Positions 51,801-64,000 of a stretch of DNA of 64,000 nt are shown here, in pieces (position 1 is the first letter of the stretch; each line of letters begins with the position of its first letter). Origin of the DNA: Monodelphis domestica (taxonomy: Eukaryota; Chordata; Mammalia; Didelphimorphia; Didelphidae); contig NC_077235.1 of the NCBI RefSeq assembly GCF_027887165.1, positions 4,178,016 to 4,242,015 of the forward strand, given 5' to 3'. The notes under the pieces are model-generated. The model did no database searches. It worked only from the letters and a program-made list of their open reading frames with translations, and was not told the DNA's origin. The position numbers and the translations under genes were made by a program.

Positions 51801-54289
51801 AGAGATGGAGGGAGGCCTGGAAGGCAGGAGCCCCAGAAGAAGGGGCAAGCGGCTTGCCAAGGGAGGCCGGACATGGGGAGCCCTGGGCCCTAGCAGGGTC
51901 ACTGGCCCTTCGGGGAGCAATGGCCTGCAAGTAGGCCAGCCTCCCCCAGCCCACGTGAAGGGCCCGTGGGCCTCGCTGCTCTCCTGGCTTCAAATGGCTG
52001 GCTGCCATCCCGAGCGGGGCTCTTCAGCCCTCCCAAGGCCGAAACTGCTGTCAGTGTAGCCCCAGGGGACGATTGGCCTCCACAGCCTCCCTCACTCTCT
52101 CCAACCCGCTCTGGCCTTCTCTCCTCCCTCCCAGCCCCAGGGGGCGAAAACAGTTCAAGGCATTCTCTTGGCCTCGCTTGGCCGGCCAAACTCCCCACTG
52201 GCCCCAGGGCAGAGATCAGGAACAGTGCCTGCTTCTCCGATGCTCTGCGGAGCACACCCCGATCTTCCCGCAAGGGCAACCTCGCCAGTTGGCGGCTGAG
52301 CACGTACTTCTCACAAGGGGAAACTGAGGCTCCATGAGACCTGTCTCCTGCCTCTGTGCACTCCTTATCCTACGAGAAGCCCCTCCAGCCAGCCAGCCTA
52401 GTGGTCCAGGAAGATGCTAATTGGCTTAGAGGCCCTCTTGGCCGGCCGGCCTTTCCGGCAGAGCAGATGGTAGAGACCACACCACAGCACTCAGCCAGCC
52501 AGCCAGCCAGCAGGGAGTCCGACTGCCTCCTTTCATTTATTGAGAGAGGAAACTGAGGGCTGCCCAGGCAGGGGCAGGGACCTCGAACCACAGAGCATGG
52601 CACCTAGAAGGACCCTAGGAGGTCCTACGGGTTGGCCCTCCTAGAGTGAGTTACAAAGGGAGAAACTGAGGCTGAGAGTGGGGAAAGAGCTTCAAGATGA
52701 TTGAATCTGCTCCTTGCACTTCAACTTAGTCTGAAGAGCTCCTGGGCACCTCAGGGCTCCCCACTTGCCTCCGGTTTGGGAAACTGAGCCTCTGAAGGGC
52801 TTGGCCAAGGTCATGCCACCACCACCAGGCTTCCCCCCCCACAGGGGATCCTGGGAACCTGGTGTGTTCCAGAGACCCAGCCAGATGAGGAACTTGCCCT
52901 GGAGTTTGGGCCAAGCTTTCTCCAGACCCTGGAGCTCTCCATTGGTGAAGGACCCACTCTCCCAGCTCTCCTCCCCAGGCACCTTGGCCTGCCTTTGCCA
53001 GCCTTGGTGGCCCCTACCCTTACCTGCTCTCTTGACTCTTCTGTCCTCCATGGCTTAGCTAATTCACCAGAAACAGGCCCAATGGGGCCTTTCCATTGGC
53101 AAAGGGGGACAGCTGCTGTCCGCCTGCTCCCCCAGGAGAGTGGAGAGCCAGGGGAGCACCCCTTGGGTAGGGAAGGCTGTGGGCTGGCTTGGACAGAGGA
53201 GGCAGGGGCAGCAAGGTGGGGGGTGGGGGCAGGCTGCAATCAGCTGTTGCTAGCTCTTGCTGAAACTGCCTATAAATCTTTGCCTGAGTCCCCCCCCACA
53301 AAGGTCAAATCTAATTTTAAACCCATCCTGGCTTGAGAAAGGAATATAAAACCACATACTTACGCAGCCCCGGGCTTCAGGAACAAGACAAGTTGGCCAG
53401 TGCCCCATGGTCTGTAGACCCGCTGCAGGGAGGCTTGGCCCGCCTGTTGGGTGCTAGCTGCAGTGCCACACGATGCCATGCTCAGGGCTTGGCACCCTCT
53501 CTCTGGGCCCCGGGGCCCCTCTACAGAAGCCAAAGAGCCTGACCTGGAGGGCTTCTCAGCCAGGGAATGAGAAGTCCCAACTGCGGGGCTCAGGTGGGGA
53601 GGCGTCACTTCTTGTCTTCAGGATTGCCTCCCTCGTCTCTGAAAGCACAGCTTGGGGCTTCCACTGCCTCTCTCTCTCTGGAGCCCCTTTTTCCTTCTCT
53701 ACAAAACTTCCAGGGCTCCCCTCTAAAATGAGTTCATGGGGCGCATCTGCTTCTGGGAACATCCACACACCCCCACTTGGAATTCTGGAAAACCCAGAAG
53801 CACCAAAGCGGTGCCAGAGAACAAGTCCTTAATGAGCACAAGACCACCCTCTGGCCCTCTGGGGACTTGCCAAGGGCCTGAAGAACTTTGGGGGAGTCTA
53901 GGAAAGGCAGGCCAGCTGCTGGGCTTCCTTGGAGGCCAGGGGAATCTTCCAAGGCAAAAGGGCACTTAAGAGCTGCTATTCCTGGTGCTTACTGGCTGTC
54001 TGATACCTTATTGGGCAGGCTGGAACTAGGGGCTCTCTGACAGTTCCCAGGGGACAAAGGTAAATCGGGGGTCCCCTGGAACAAGGATGTCGTTCTCTAG
54101 CCAGGCTGAAAAAACAGCAGGAAAGACCTGTGTCACTGGGATCAGAGGGGACAGTCCAGTGGCTCAGGAAGGGCCAGTGCAAGCGCACCTGGGGGGACAG
54201 GCAGCTGGGGCCAGAAACCCGGCTCAATCTAGTGCACCAGGCTCCTGGGGAGCCTAGGGGCAATACCACCCCCAACCCCCAACAGAAGA

Positions 54290-54690
54290 GAACTTTCTCT
54301 TATTTTTGATGTTTCTTGGGTCATTTTTAAATATTTTGCCATGGTTCCATGGTTCCTGTTCTTTCCCTCCCACCCCCTCCCGTAGCCAATGAGCAACCCC
54401 ACTGGCTTTTACATGTGTCATTGATCCAGACCCATTTCCATATTAATATTGACAATTGCACCAGGGGGATCCTTTAATCGGCCCTTTTTCTTCTGCGTTT
54501 CTGCTCCCACAGTTCTTCCTCTCCATGTGGGTCACGTTCTTTCTCTTGAGTCCCTCCGAATTGTCCTGGGTCATTGCGTCGTTGTTAGTAGCAAAGTCTA
54601 TCACATTTGATCTTCCCACAATGTTTCCGTTTCGGTGTACGATGTTCTCCTGGTCCTGCCCATTTCACTCTGCAACAAGAACTGAATTTT
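54290..54690 (-). mobile_element. L1 LINE 3' end fragment
   Basis: atgtttcttgggtcattttt and then ccctcccaccccctcccgta, followed by gtgggtcacgttctttctct and the ggtcattgcgtcgttgttagtagcaaagtc block, follow the reversed L1 3' UTR, as at 7165-7600. 51800-54290 has MIR scraps but no other feature that I can name. Confidence 0.6.
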
Positions 54691-54954
54691 AGCATGTTCT
54701 AAAAGAGGCTGGAAAAATGAACAAAAGACAAAGGAAAACCCTGACCTTAGAAAGTTACTTCAGTGACAGAAAAAGATCAAAATGCAAACTCAGGAGAGGC
54801 CAGCAATGCCAAAACAGAAACATGTGAACCCTCAAAGTATGAGAAAATAACAAATGTTGGACGGGGGGTGAGAAAACTGGGCCACGAGGGCACTGTTGGT
54901 GGAGTTGTGAACTGTGAACTGAGCCAACCATGCTGGGGGGTTTGGTAGGGTTTT

Positions 54955-55670
54955 TTGTTTGGTTGTTATTTTTTTTTTTACCAATTACAAGCAATAAAAA
55001 ATTTCCACGCACGTTTTCCAAATTGTCTCCCTCCTTCCCTCCCATCCCTCCCCTTTCCCTGAACTGGTAGGCCATTCCATCTGGGTTATACACGTAATAT
55101 CAAGAAAAACCCATCATCTCCATAGTGTTCATTTTTTTTAAATCCTCACCTTCTGTCTTGGAATCAATACTATGTATTGGCTCCAAGGCAGAAGAGTGGT
55201 AAGGGCTAGGCAATGAGGGTCAAGGGACTTGCCCAGGGTCACACAGCTAGGAAGCATCTGAGGCCAGGACCTCCCATCTCTAGGCCTGACTCAATCCACT
55301 GAGCTACCCAGCTGCCCCCCATAGTGTTCATTTTTGCAAGAGAATAATCCCACAAAACCAAAAAGCCAAATACACTTAGGTGGAAACCCGTATCTTTGAT
55401 CTGCATTCTGACTCACTCCAAGCACTCTTTCTCTGGAGGTGGACAGTATTCTTTAGGTTCTTCAGGATTGTCCTGGGTCATTGCATTGCTCTGAGTAGCA
55501 AAGTCTATCACAGTTGATCATCCCACCGTGTTTCAGTTACTGTGTACAGTGTTCCCTGGTTCTGCCTATTTCACTCTGCATCAGTTCCTAGAGGTCTCTC
55601 CAGCTCTTTCTGAAATCAGCCCATTTCCATCACCAACATATACCACCATTTGTTCAGCCATTCCCCAACT
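54955..55670 (-). mobile_element. L1 LINE 3' end, interrupted by a SINE
   Basis: It starts with a T-run and a ccttccctcccatccctccc 3' UTR segment. It resumes after the SINE with catagtgttcatttttgcaagag (the word catagtgttcattttt is present on both sides of the SINE), and reaches ccatttgttcagccattccccaactg. Confidence 0.65.
55135..55325 (-). mobile_element. CORE-SINE with target-site duplication
   Basis: Reversed MAR1-like SINE (cttggaatcaatactatgta, gacttgcccagggtcacaca, actgagctacccagctgccc). Flanks ccatagtgttcattttt (about 55117-55134) and ccatagtgttcattttt (about 55318-55336) are the duplicated target. Confidence 0.8.
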
Positions 55671-55714
55671 GCTTGATCACATGGGTCGATGGGGACTCAA
55701 CGATCACCCCAGTG

Positions 55715-55885
55715 CAAACACTAATAATATGGAAATGGGATTTGATCATTGATGAATGTAAAACCTAGTGGAATTGTGCATCGGCTGGGGTGGGGGAGGA
55801 GGGGAGGGAAAGAACACGGATTGTGGAACCATGGAAAAATAGTCAAAATCAGCTAATTAAATGAAAATCTAAAATAAAACTGAAA
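55715..55885 (+). mobile_element. L1 3' end fragment (sense)
   Basis: atggaaatgggatttgatca, atgtaaaacctagtggaatt and an A-rich end match the insert at 4268-4456 in the same orientation. Confidence 0.65.
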
Positions 55886-56279
55886 TCAGCCTGTTTGTCA
55901 AACCTTGAAAAACACAGAAGCACCCAAGTAGTTAGAAAGAGCAAGTCAGGACAAGAAAGATTCAGCCACTGCCCAGAGTTAAGCACTAGATACCACACAG
56001 AGATGAAGCTCTGGGACTCTGGGAACATTGTCTCTGGGGGGAAACACGAAAGGAGATTTTCCTATGAACTGAAGAACTTGGGGTCTTATATACCTTTTGG
56101 AGGAATCTAGGACAGGAAGGTTCAATTGGGAGGAACCTCCAAGACAAAAGGGCATTTAAGATTTGATCATATCTAGTCATCTAGCTAAGCTGAGACCATT
56201 GGCTTTAAAGTTTAAGATTGATTGTTCAGGCTCAGACAAGTCAGTCCGGGACTTCCCAAGGGACCGGAGGGGGGGTGGG

Positions 56280-56740
56280 ACATGAACAAAGCTGAGTGGT
56301 ATTCCATCATCAGCCATTCCCCAATGGATGAGCATCCCCTCCATCTCCAATTCCTTCCCATCACAAAAGAGCTGCTCTCACTATTTCTGTGTAAGTGGGT
56401 CCTTTCCTCCATTTGGGGATCCCTTTGGGACCCAGACCCAGAAGTGGTCTTACTGTGATCCAACCCTTCTGGAGAGGGTCTGGAACTGTGCCCAAAGGGC
56501 TTTAAAACTGTGCATGCCCTTTGCCAAAGAGATGAAAAAAGGAAATTCTGCATGAATGACCATATGAATATGGAAAATGTTTTCTATTATTGCACATGTA
56601 AAATCTATATCAGATCACTTGTGATCTCAGGGAGGGGGGAAGGAGGGGAAGAATTTGGCTCAGATAAAAAAGGTTAAACATTGTTTTTAAATTAAGGGAG
56701 GGAATAAAATATTAAACAAAAACAAATCTTTCCTGTTTAA
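56280..56740. mobile_element. Two L1 3' fragments in opposite orientation
   Basis: 56290-56540 is reversed L1 (ttccatcatcagccattccc, cccagaagtggtcttactg). 56545-56740 is sense L1-type 3' UTR (tattgcacatgtaaaatcta, agatcacttgtgatctcagg) ending aataaaatattaaac. 56780-56880 on the plus strand could encode a short coiled coil, EELEKKFKNQIMKEEEEK, which may be L1-derived. 56890-58200 holds nothing that I can assign. Confidence 0.5.
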
Positions 56741-58204
56741 AAAACAAGTAGTGTGAAAGGATGTCAGGCCCCAAAAGACCTCTTGGAAGAGCTTGAAAAG
56801 AAGTTTAAAAATCAAATAATGAAAGAAGAAGAAGAGAAACTGAGAAAAGAAATGGGAGAAAGACTCAATAGCTAGTTGAAACTCAGCTGTTAACAAAAAT
56901 TCACTGAAGAAAGTCAAGGGGGCTCTTCTCATTGGTGGAGGTTGATTACTCAATGCTCCTCACCTGCATGAGGGCCAGGATTGGTGAGAGCTTGGGAGAA
57001 GAGAGGTCCTGGTCTTTTGGTTTCTAGCTTCAAGGAGGAAGACGGAAGGAGGAAGTTCTGGACTCTCTTCAGATCCCGGGAAAAGTGGACAGTAAGTAGT
57101 GCAGGGAGCCAACCCCTTTATCATGTCCCTAGCTCTGGATTCCTCTAATAGAGACGGGGGGATGTTGACTGGGAAAAAACACAGAACTGTTAAATAGTCA
57201 GAAAATCACTCTTTAATCAAGAAAAGGTGTTCAGTGTGAGAGCAGGCCTCCACACAGAGCTGCGCGCTAACAACCACAGAGTCTGAGGATTGAACTCTGG
57301 CCAATCTGGGCACTGACCCCTGGGAGAGCCAATGGTGCTAAATTGACAACTCCCAGGAACAAGAGAATTTGGGGAACTTCTCTACCATTTGGGGGAAATC
57401 CAGAGGCAGGGAATGGACATCACTATAGCTACAAAGAAAACGGGAATGTTCAAACTATACTGACATGATACAATCAAGCTTGGGAAAAGAATTGGAGCTA
57501 GGGACGAGGGTCTAAGGGAAGGGCTGCTTTCCATGGATACTAGAGGATGGTCCCTGCCCAGGTGTGGATCTTCTTGGGTAAGAGTCTCTGATACAATGGG
57601 CTCCATTATTCAGTCTGAAACTGCTAGCCTGAGATTCCCTTCAGGGTGGATTCCCACTGGAACAGGGAACAAGGACAAGCTTTGGGGTCTCCAATGTACA
57701 AGCTAGTCCTAAAACTTGGGGTTCATCAGATCCTACTAAGCTACAAGTTGGGGGGGTTCTAGATTCCATGTTGACAGGGACATCTGTGTGTGAGTGAGAT
57801 CCAGGCTCTTTCTTGCTCTTGGTGGAGGTAAGATCTCTTGCTCCTCATTTGAGAGCTAATTTATTCTGTATAGTGTCTGATATATCCTCTCACTTGAGCA
57901 GTTCTCCAATTTCTGTTTGCTATTGGCGTGAATTTTATTGTTGTTGCTGCCCTTCAGTCCCGCCTGATTTCCTTCTTTGAACCTTTCAGTGAGCCCAGTA
58001 GTGATCTCTGGATCGCTGGAGATGGCACTCTCCTCCTAAATACTCTTTTCTTCTCCCTGGGTCTTCCGTGACATTGTCCTTGGTTCTCTTCCTGATGGCC
58101 TGCCCACCTGCCCCTTCTCAGCCTCCTTTGTTGGCTCAAGTGATAGGCAGATACCTGCTTATCTAGCTTAGATCTGCATTTATGGAGTGGCCCCATACCT
58201 CCAA

Positions 58205-58430
58205 CCACTTGGGGCTCCCTACCTGCATGTCTCCTCAACATCTCCAATTTCACACTTTGAAAATAGAGCTCACAGTCTTCCCCATCTAACTCACTCCGCT
58301 CCTCGTCCAAACTTCCCTCTTCTTCTTGAGGGCACAACCTTTCTTCTGGTCCCAACTTTGGAATCATCCTCTCTTCCCTCATAACCAACCAGCTGGGAAG
58401 TCTTATGGATTATACCTTCGCTGGAATCCA
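58205..58430 (+). repeat. L2 LINE fragment
   Basis: caacatctccaatttcacac, agctcacagtcttccccatc, gagggcacaacctttcttct and aactttggaatcatcctctc follow L2 ORF 3' sequence. The 144-codon minus-strand frame over it is therefore spurious. Confidence 0.6.
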
Positions 58431-59474
58431 GGGCACCTGGGGAAAGGTTGGCCTTAGCTAACAGAAGGGCCACCTCATCACCATACACTGTGAAGGAGAG
58501 AGGTGGGGAAGGCCTCCAACAATGAGGGATGGAACAGGAAGAAGGGAGAAGAGAGACCTAAATGTTTCCGGGAAAGTGGAAGGTGATCAGGAAGTGGTAT
58601 GGGAGGCTTAAAGAGCAAACCAAGGGTGTGCTGAGTGGGACAAGGCATCAGTTAAGGGGGAGGAGAGGACTTCCTTCCTATGTAAGGATCCAGTAGCTAT
58701 TGCCTAGAAGAAACTCCTAGTGGCTCCAGGCCACAGGGCTTCATGACTTCCTCCAACTCCATTCAGTATCATACAAGGAGGAGTGAAGGATGAAGACGAT
58801 AGTGGCATGAGAAGCAGGGTTTCCTCTGGATGTCCCAAACTCCACAAGTGTTCCAGGTCAAATGGGACACAGGAAATTCCTTTTCTTCCTTGTATTCTTG
58901 TAGTGCTGAGCATCAGAGACCCATGAGAAGGAGAGGCCCCTGAGAGAAATGTCCCCCTTGATTTTGTGATGAATGCAGATAGGCATCTCTCCATTGTCCT
59001 CTGATGAGCGTCTGGTTATGTCGAAGGCATCTAATCATCCCCTGAACTCTTTGGGTCACCCCCTATGTCTTCCAGACACAAAACATCACTCCATCCCTGG
59101 TCAGGTGGCCAACATCCCCCCACTTCTGATTAGGCAGTAACATCATCCCATCTCCTGGGGGAGGCAGTGTCTGCTCTTGCACTGTCTCCTGGCCATTCAA
59201 CTTACATTCAGTTTAATGTCTCTCCTTTATTTCAAAGCTAATCATTGGAGTCTGTCTCTACCCAGGGTTTTACTTCCAAGCTCTCCCTCCCACATCAATA
59301 GGAGCAATGGAGTGTTTGGCTTGGCAAGGCCCCATCATTGAGAGAGTTCAGGGTAGACTCAAGCCAGCCTTTTCTCAGTCCTCATCCATGACACTGCCAG
59401 TCACCCTCTTCTTCTTAATAGCCTATTCTCCTATTCTAGGGGCAGTTGGCTGGGGCAGTGCATGGAGAGCTGGG

Positions 59475-59700
59475 CCTGGAGTCAGGCAGACCTGAGTTCA
59501 CATCTGACCTGGGACACTAGCTTTGTGACCCTGGGCCAGTCTTTCTGCCTCAGTTTCTACATATGGAAAATGGGGCTCATGATAGCACCTACATTAAATG
59601 AGAGAATAATTATAAAGTACTTAGCACAGTGCTTGGCACATAGTATCTATCCATCCATCCATCTATCTGTCTATCTATCTATCTATCTATCTATCTACAT
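59475..59700 (+). repeat. MIR SINE followed by a (CTAT)n microsatellite
   Basis: gggcctggagtcaggcagac, ctttgtgaccctgggccagt and gtacttagcacagtgcttgg run into tatccatccatccatctatc and pure ctat repeats (59648-59697). 58430-59475 and 59700-60600 hold no gene that I can support. Confidence 0.75.
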
Positions 59701-60599
59701 ATTTATATTGTATAAATGTTAGCTATTACTAGTCTAGAAAGCCTGAATGTCATCACTAAATCCAGGAATTCCATTTCCACTAGGAATAAGGCTGAGACCA
59801 TACCCCCATGGGAGCCCCCACATCAGCATTTATTTCAGACATGTGTCACATCCCCAACCAGGAGGATCCTGGGAAATCTGGACTGGGCTGGAGACACTGG
59901 AAGGCTCCTGAGCCAGACAGTGATGAGACTGACTGAAAGATGAAGGAGAACAGCTGCTGTGGCAAGGGACAGTCTCAGTGCAGCCCACCCACATGGCCCC
60001 TTTAGCTGAGGTGGATATGGAGGTTAGGTCAGATGCCCCCCATGCTCACTTGGTCTCTAATGCTGGACGGCAGAAGCAGAAGGGTCTATTCAGTTCCTCC
60101 TCAGGGTGGAGCAATGTGTGCTGATGTGGACTGACCCCGAGAGGGGCTGTGGACCCCAAGAATGCAGGAAGCATTTGACTTTAGGAATGGGGAGGGAGGG
60201 GAGCCAGGCACTCTTTCACTTCAGGCCTCCATCTCCTTACACACATGGAGCTTTCCGAAGCAACAGGAGTCACCTTTGACTATCATCCCCCATTCAAGAA
60301 ATGTTCATCCCCCACATATAGTAACTAAGACTTTTATTTCTCCTTCTAAAACGTTCTTTGATTATCTTGGATAATACACGTATGACCCAGATTGAATTCT
60401 CACCAGCTCCAGGATGGATGAACAGGGCAGGGAAAGGAGGGATGGACGGACGGACAGGTAGAGACAACTTGGATGGTAGCGCTTAGGGAAACTTCTGTGG
60501 AGATTTGTTATTATATGTAATTGGCCAAGGAAAATATCTTTATGCTAAAGAAAAGAATAAAAACATGGCTTGCCCCCAAATGTGAAAAAGCTGTTCTGC

Positions 60600-61560
60600 T
60601 TCCATCCATCCATCCATCCATTCATTCATTCATTCATCCAAGACTCGCTGCATTGAGAAACTCCTATGTGATCCTGCCACACGATGGATTGAATCTCAAC
60701 ATAACTGGAGTTATCTGTCTGTGCAGACAAAACCTGCACTTTTCTGCTTTCTCTGCAGCTGGCAGACCCTGCCTCATTCGTATCGTCAGGAAGAAGTCAC
60801 AGAGGTGGCCAGGTGACCTTCTTCCAACAAAGAAGCTAATTAGGTGGTTTGGTGCTGATGCTGAAGGCTCCCATGACCTGGAGCAGACGTGTCAATCCCC
60901 CAAGGGTCGAGAGGCAGTTTGTGAATTCTAAGAAGCCAATGCCTTTTGGTAGTAAAATGTTCGCCCCTGGACCAGTCAGACTGGACTGAAAGTCCAAGAA
61001 GGAAATGTTGGCAACCACTACCCTGGACCAATAAAAAGATAAAAAGAGATAAAAAGAGATAAAAAGGATAAGAAGCACTAGCATCTTTCCAGACATCTCC
61101 TGGTGTTAGATTTTGTGGCTCCTACATCCAAGCAAAATCCATTCCTTGTTTATAAAACCTCTTTGCCCCAGGAAAGCCCAAGCTGTGGCTGTCCTGTTTC
61201 TTGTAACCATGGAAACCAGCTCTCCTGCATCCCTGGGAAAGGGTTTAATAAACCCAATTAAATCCAATAATTTCAAAGCCTTATTATTCTGAGGAATAAT
61301 TAGACTTCTCCACAAGACTGCCCAAAGGGCCCACAACAAAAGAAAGAGGGACACCTGCCTTAGAATCATTAATCATTAAGGCTAGAGGGACCATAATAAG
61401 CACCATATTATACAACGTGTTGTCTTTCCTCTTTCTCCCAAGCCACTGAAGAAGCCAGATTAAAACAGACAAAATCAAAAATGTGAAAGAGGATCTGAAT
61501 GAATGAATGAATGACATGCAGATGTATGGGCCCTGCTCCAGGGGACCAGCTCCAAGAGGG
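60600..61560 (-). repeat. Composite tailed repeat, full copy, opposite strand to the one at 1-2360
   Basis: On the minus strand its 3' end is the tetranucleotide array at 60601-60640 (tccatccatccattcattca on plus). 60640-60810 matches 2105-2310 and 61120-61330 matches 1-240. 61110-61560 also matches 63340-63760, sharing cccagcaaaatccacacctt-like and ccatgg..agctct blocks. A (GATAAAAA)n run lies at 61028-61070. The family is unknown. Confidence 0.6.
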
Positions 61561-62518
61561 CTTGGCTATCCAGGTATATTGCCCAAGAGGTCCCTGGCCA
61601 GGCTTGCTGTCTATTCATCAAAACACGCAGATCAGGTGGTCATACATGTATTTCAAGCCTTAATGTTGTCCAGAAGAGTTCTAGAACCCTGCTTGGGAAT
61701 TGCCCTTAGAGCCCATTTATAGTCTCACCAGAAACCTGCCTTGTATTTCTTTGTTTTTCCAGCATGTTTGGATCCCAAGATGGATGGATGGATCACTAAG
61801 TTACCAATCAGCTTAGGTGCCAGGGGCATCCTCTGAAGTTTGAGGGATTCTTTGTCTTTGCCAAAAATAGAATCCTTTCTTTTGGGATAGTGAGGAAATG
61901 CCACTGGATGTCCGAGGTGCCAAAGGCAATCCCAGAGGAAGCAAGAGGCCTCCCGAGGTGGCCTGTGTGGTGGCTCCCGCTGTTCTGATCTCTGTGTTTC
62001 TTTGCTTTTGGAGTCTTATTATAATCCTGTCCTCGTAATGATCTCAGGCTCTTCTGCACCAGGGGTCAGGCACCATCTTCTCTACTTGCTCCTAGAGGCA
62101 CTTGGGAAAGCTTCTCGTACCCATGGATTATTCCATGCCAAGAGAGAGATAGTGGCTAGGAAACACATCAATTTGGATCAGAAGCAATGAGGCGTGTTTA
62201 ATAATGCTACCTGAAACATCTAGAGTGATTCAAGGTCTGTAGAATCTTTTGCCCTCCAGAATGGTCCTGAGAGCAAGGTGCCATCATTATTGTCCCCATT
62301 TTCCAAGGCTCCAAGAGGTTGGGAGGCTTTCCAAGAGTCCCAGCTAGGAAGTGGCAGAGGAAGTGCTTTGGAGCAAAATTTCTCTGATTCCAAGGCCAGG
62401 GCTCTCTACCCACTGGGGCACACAGAGCTCAAGTCATATATTGAGATCCTGGGACTGGGACTGTGGAAATCCCTAAACCATCTTCTCAAAGCTTGAGAAG
62501 ATACATGGCAGACAAGAA

Positions 62519-62646
62519 CTGAGAGAGAGAGAGAGAGGGACAGAGACAGAGAGAGAGGGACAGAGACAGAGAGACAGAGAGGAGAGACAGAGACACAGAG
62601 GGAGAGAGAGATAAGGAGAACAGAGAGACGGGGGGGGGGGAGAGAG

Positions 62647-62731
<85 letters not shown>
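62519..62731 (+). repeat. (GA)n microsatellite with GACAGA variants
   Basis: An A/G array with a G9-10 run near 62630 and about 80 bases of pure GA at its right end. It gives spurious Ser/Leu frames. Confidence 0.95.
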
Positions 62732-62732
<1 letters not shown>

Positions 62733-63339
62733 CCCCAGAGGCCATCCAGTTATTGCAGCCAATGAGCACATTGGCTTAGGGAGGTTCATCATTTTCAGAA
62801 TATGCACTCCACCTTTTTCCATATTTTCCCAATTATTTAGGCCTGACTTTTGTCACTGTGTTCATAGAGTTGCTGGGTTTGTTTGGGGAAGTGTTTTCTA
62901 TTGTCTACACTGACTTTGAATGGAATTTCCTTGAACTTTGCTGGTGGGTTTCATTTGCTGAGGTTGGGCGCTGCCTCTCTTGGATTTGGTTGACCCCTGG
63001 AGGTTCTCTATGGATAGCATCTCATCGTTTTGTAATCCTTTCCATTTCTTTTCTTTTTCTGGCATTGCTAGTACAATAGTAAGCTGTGTGCTGCTCATGG
63101 CCCTTCTTGCTTCACTCCGGATCTCATTGGAAGGGTCTTAATTTACCCCCATTACCCATCGTGCTTGCTCATGCCATGTATCACGTCAGGGCAAGCTCCT
63201 TTGGTCTAGAAGAGTTTGTCTTTCCAAAAGCCTTTTCCTGCGCATTGCTGCCAGCTTGGCCAGGGTAGCACTCTTCCTTCCACACATGACTCAGCCTTCT
63301 GGGCCTCATATCCATCTGCAGTGGCAGGACAATTCTCTA

Positions 63340-63765
63340 CCTGGGATTCTGGCTCCTGCTTCCCAGCAAAATCCACACCTTGTTTTTATAACCTCTGTAG
63401 CTCTTGGCTCCTGTAACCATGGTGATGAGCTCTCAAGCTGAATGACATCAAATTATTTAAAAGCTTCATCCTTTAATCTTGGATTTTTCCAGCAGACTGT
63501 CCAACCAGCCCAGAACATAAACAAGTACAGAACCCCAGACTTAGGATTACTGTTAGCCAAAGACAGGGGGACCTTAGCGGGGCCATCTTACACAGGCTGT
63601 TTGTTCCCCTTTCCCCCTCAAAGCTCTAAGGAAGATGGATTAAGAGAGACAAATAAGCAAAAATGTGAGGGAGAATCCAAAGGAATGGCATGGAAATGCA
63701 TGAGTTCTGCTGAAGATTTGATCTGAGAGGGCTCCAGGCTTGGCAGTTAAGGGCTAGTGCCCATG
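63340..63765 (-). repeat. Partial copy of the composite repeat
   Basis: It aligns with 61110-61560 in the same orientation: ggctcctgcttcccagcaaa, ttgtaacctct-like block, tgtaaccatgg, an agactgtccaaccagcccag block, and aatgtgagggagaatc. The tailed part is absent. Confidence 0.6.
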
Positions 63766-64000
63766 ATGTTGTGAGAATTAAAATGAATATACAATAATTC
63801 AAGTATTATATTTATCAGATTTGTTAAAATAAAAAACGAGTTAAAAAGGAGCTGATTAACTTAAGCCATGAGAAAGAAAAAGAGAGTTTCAGCAAACTTA
63901 TAACCAATCACTAACAGCACAAGTGTGAGGACACAGGGAAAGGGATGCTGAGAGACACAATAGGAATTCTGGGAAACGTAGTTCAAAGGTTCAAGATTTT

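Noticed and set aside
57160-57640. Possible LTR of an endogenous retrovirus
   Set aside because: A reversed poly(A)-like segment and short inverted ends were suspected, but I could find no paired copy or clear termini, so no element is called.
57954-58388. 144-codon minus-strand frame rich in Glu and Arg
   Set aside because: It overlaps an L2 fragment on the other strand and has no family resemblance.
59640-59705. Regularly spaced repeats resembling a CRISPR array
   Set aside because: It is a CTAT microsatellite on the end of a MIR in vertebrate DNA.
51800-64000. Search for APEX2 and ALAS2, the next genes in the human order
   Set aside because: No frame resembles an endonuclease/phosphatase fold or 5-aminolevulinate synthase; these genes must lie outside the window if synteny holds.

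Overview
The window is mammalian nuclear DNA, most probably from a marsupial. The genes are intron-rich and vertebrate. The interspersed repeats combine marsupial-type CORE-SINEs, an RTE/BovB-like LINE, many L1 3' ends, and older MIR and L2 copies. Human has PFKFB1 next to the MAGE-D genes TRO and MAGED2 at Xp11.2, so this is probably the marsupial X (inference).

Layout: 1-13.6 kb is a LINE/SINE graveyard with no gene that I can support. 14.0-18.1 kb on the minus strand holds at least five exons of a coiled-coil gene of the TNIP (ABIN) family, with an AHD1-like motif and a UBAN-type motif. 18.6-28.8 kb is non-coding as far as I can see (MIR, L1, SINEs, an inverted repeat, GAACT-type minisatellites). 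29.1-36.1 kb on the plus strand is a complete 12-exon MAGE gene (683 codons) with a CCAAT-rich promoter. Its product has one MAGE homology domain flanked by extreme low-complexity sequence. An H/ACA snoRNA, probably SNORA11, lies in its intron 10, and a second copy lies just past its 3' end. 37.2-51.3 kb on the minus strand is a complete 14-exon PFKFB1 gene of the liver type (470 aa), running tail-to-tail with the MAGE gene. 51.8-64 kb is repeat-rich and has no gene that I can support.

Function: PFKFB1 makes and degrades fructose-2,6-bisphosphate, and every catalytic residue I checked is intact. The MAGE protein probably acts as an E3-ubiquitin-ligase partner. The TNIP-like protein would bind ubiquitin and A20-type regulators of NF-kB signalling. 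The genes share no pathway and appear to be neighbours only. The observations most worth following up are the TNIP-like gene at a place where human has no such gene, the duplicated snoRNA, the MAGE low-complexity tracts, and a composite tailed repeat present near both ends of the window. Exons were joined by eye from GT/AG sites and reading phase; no alignment program was run.
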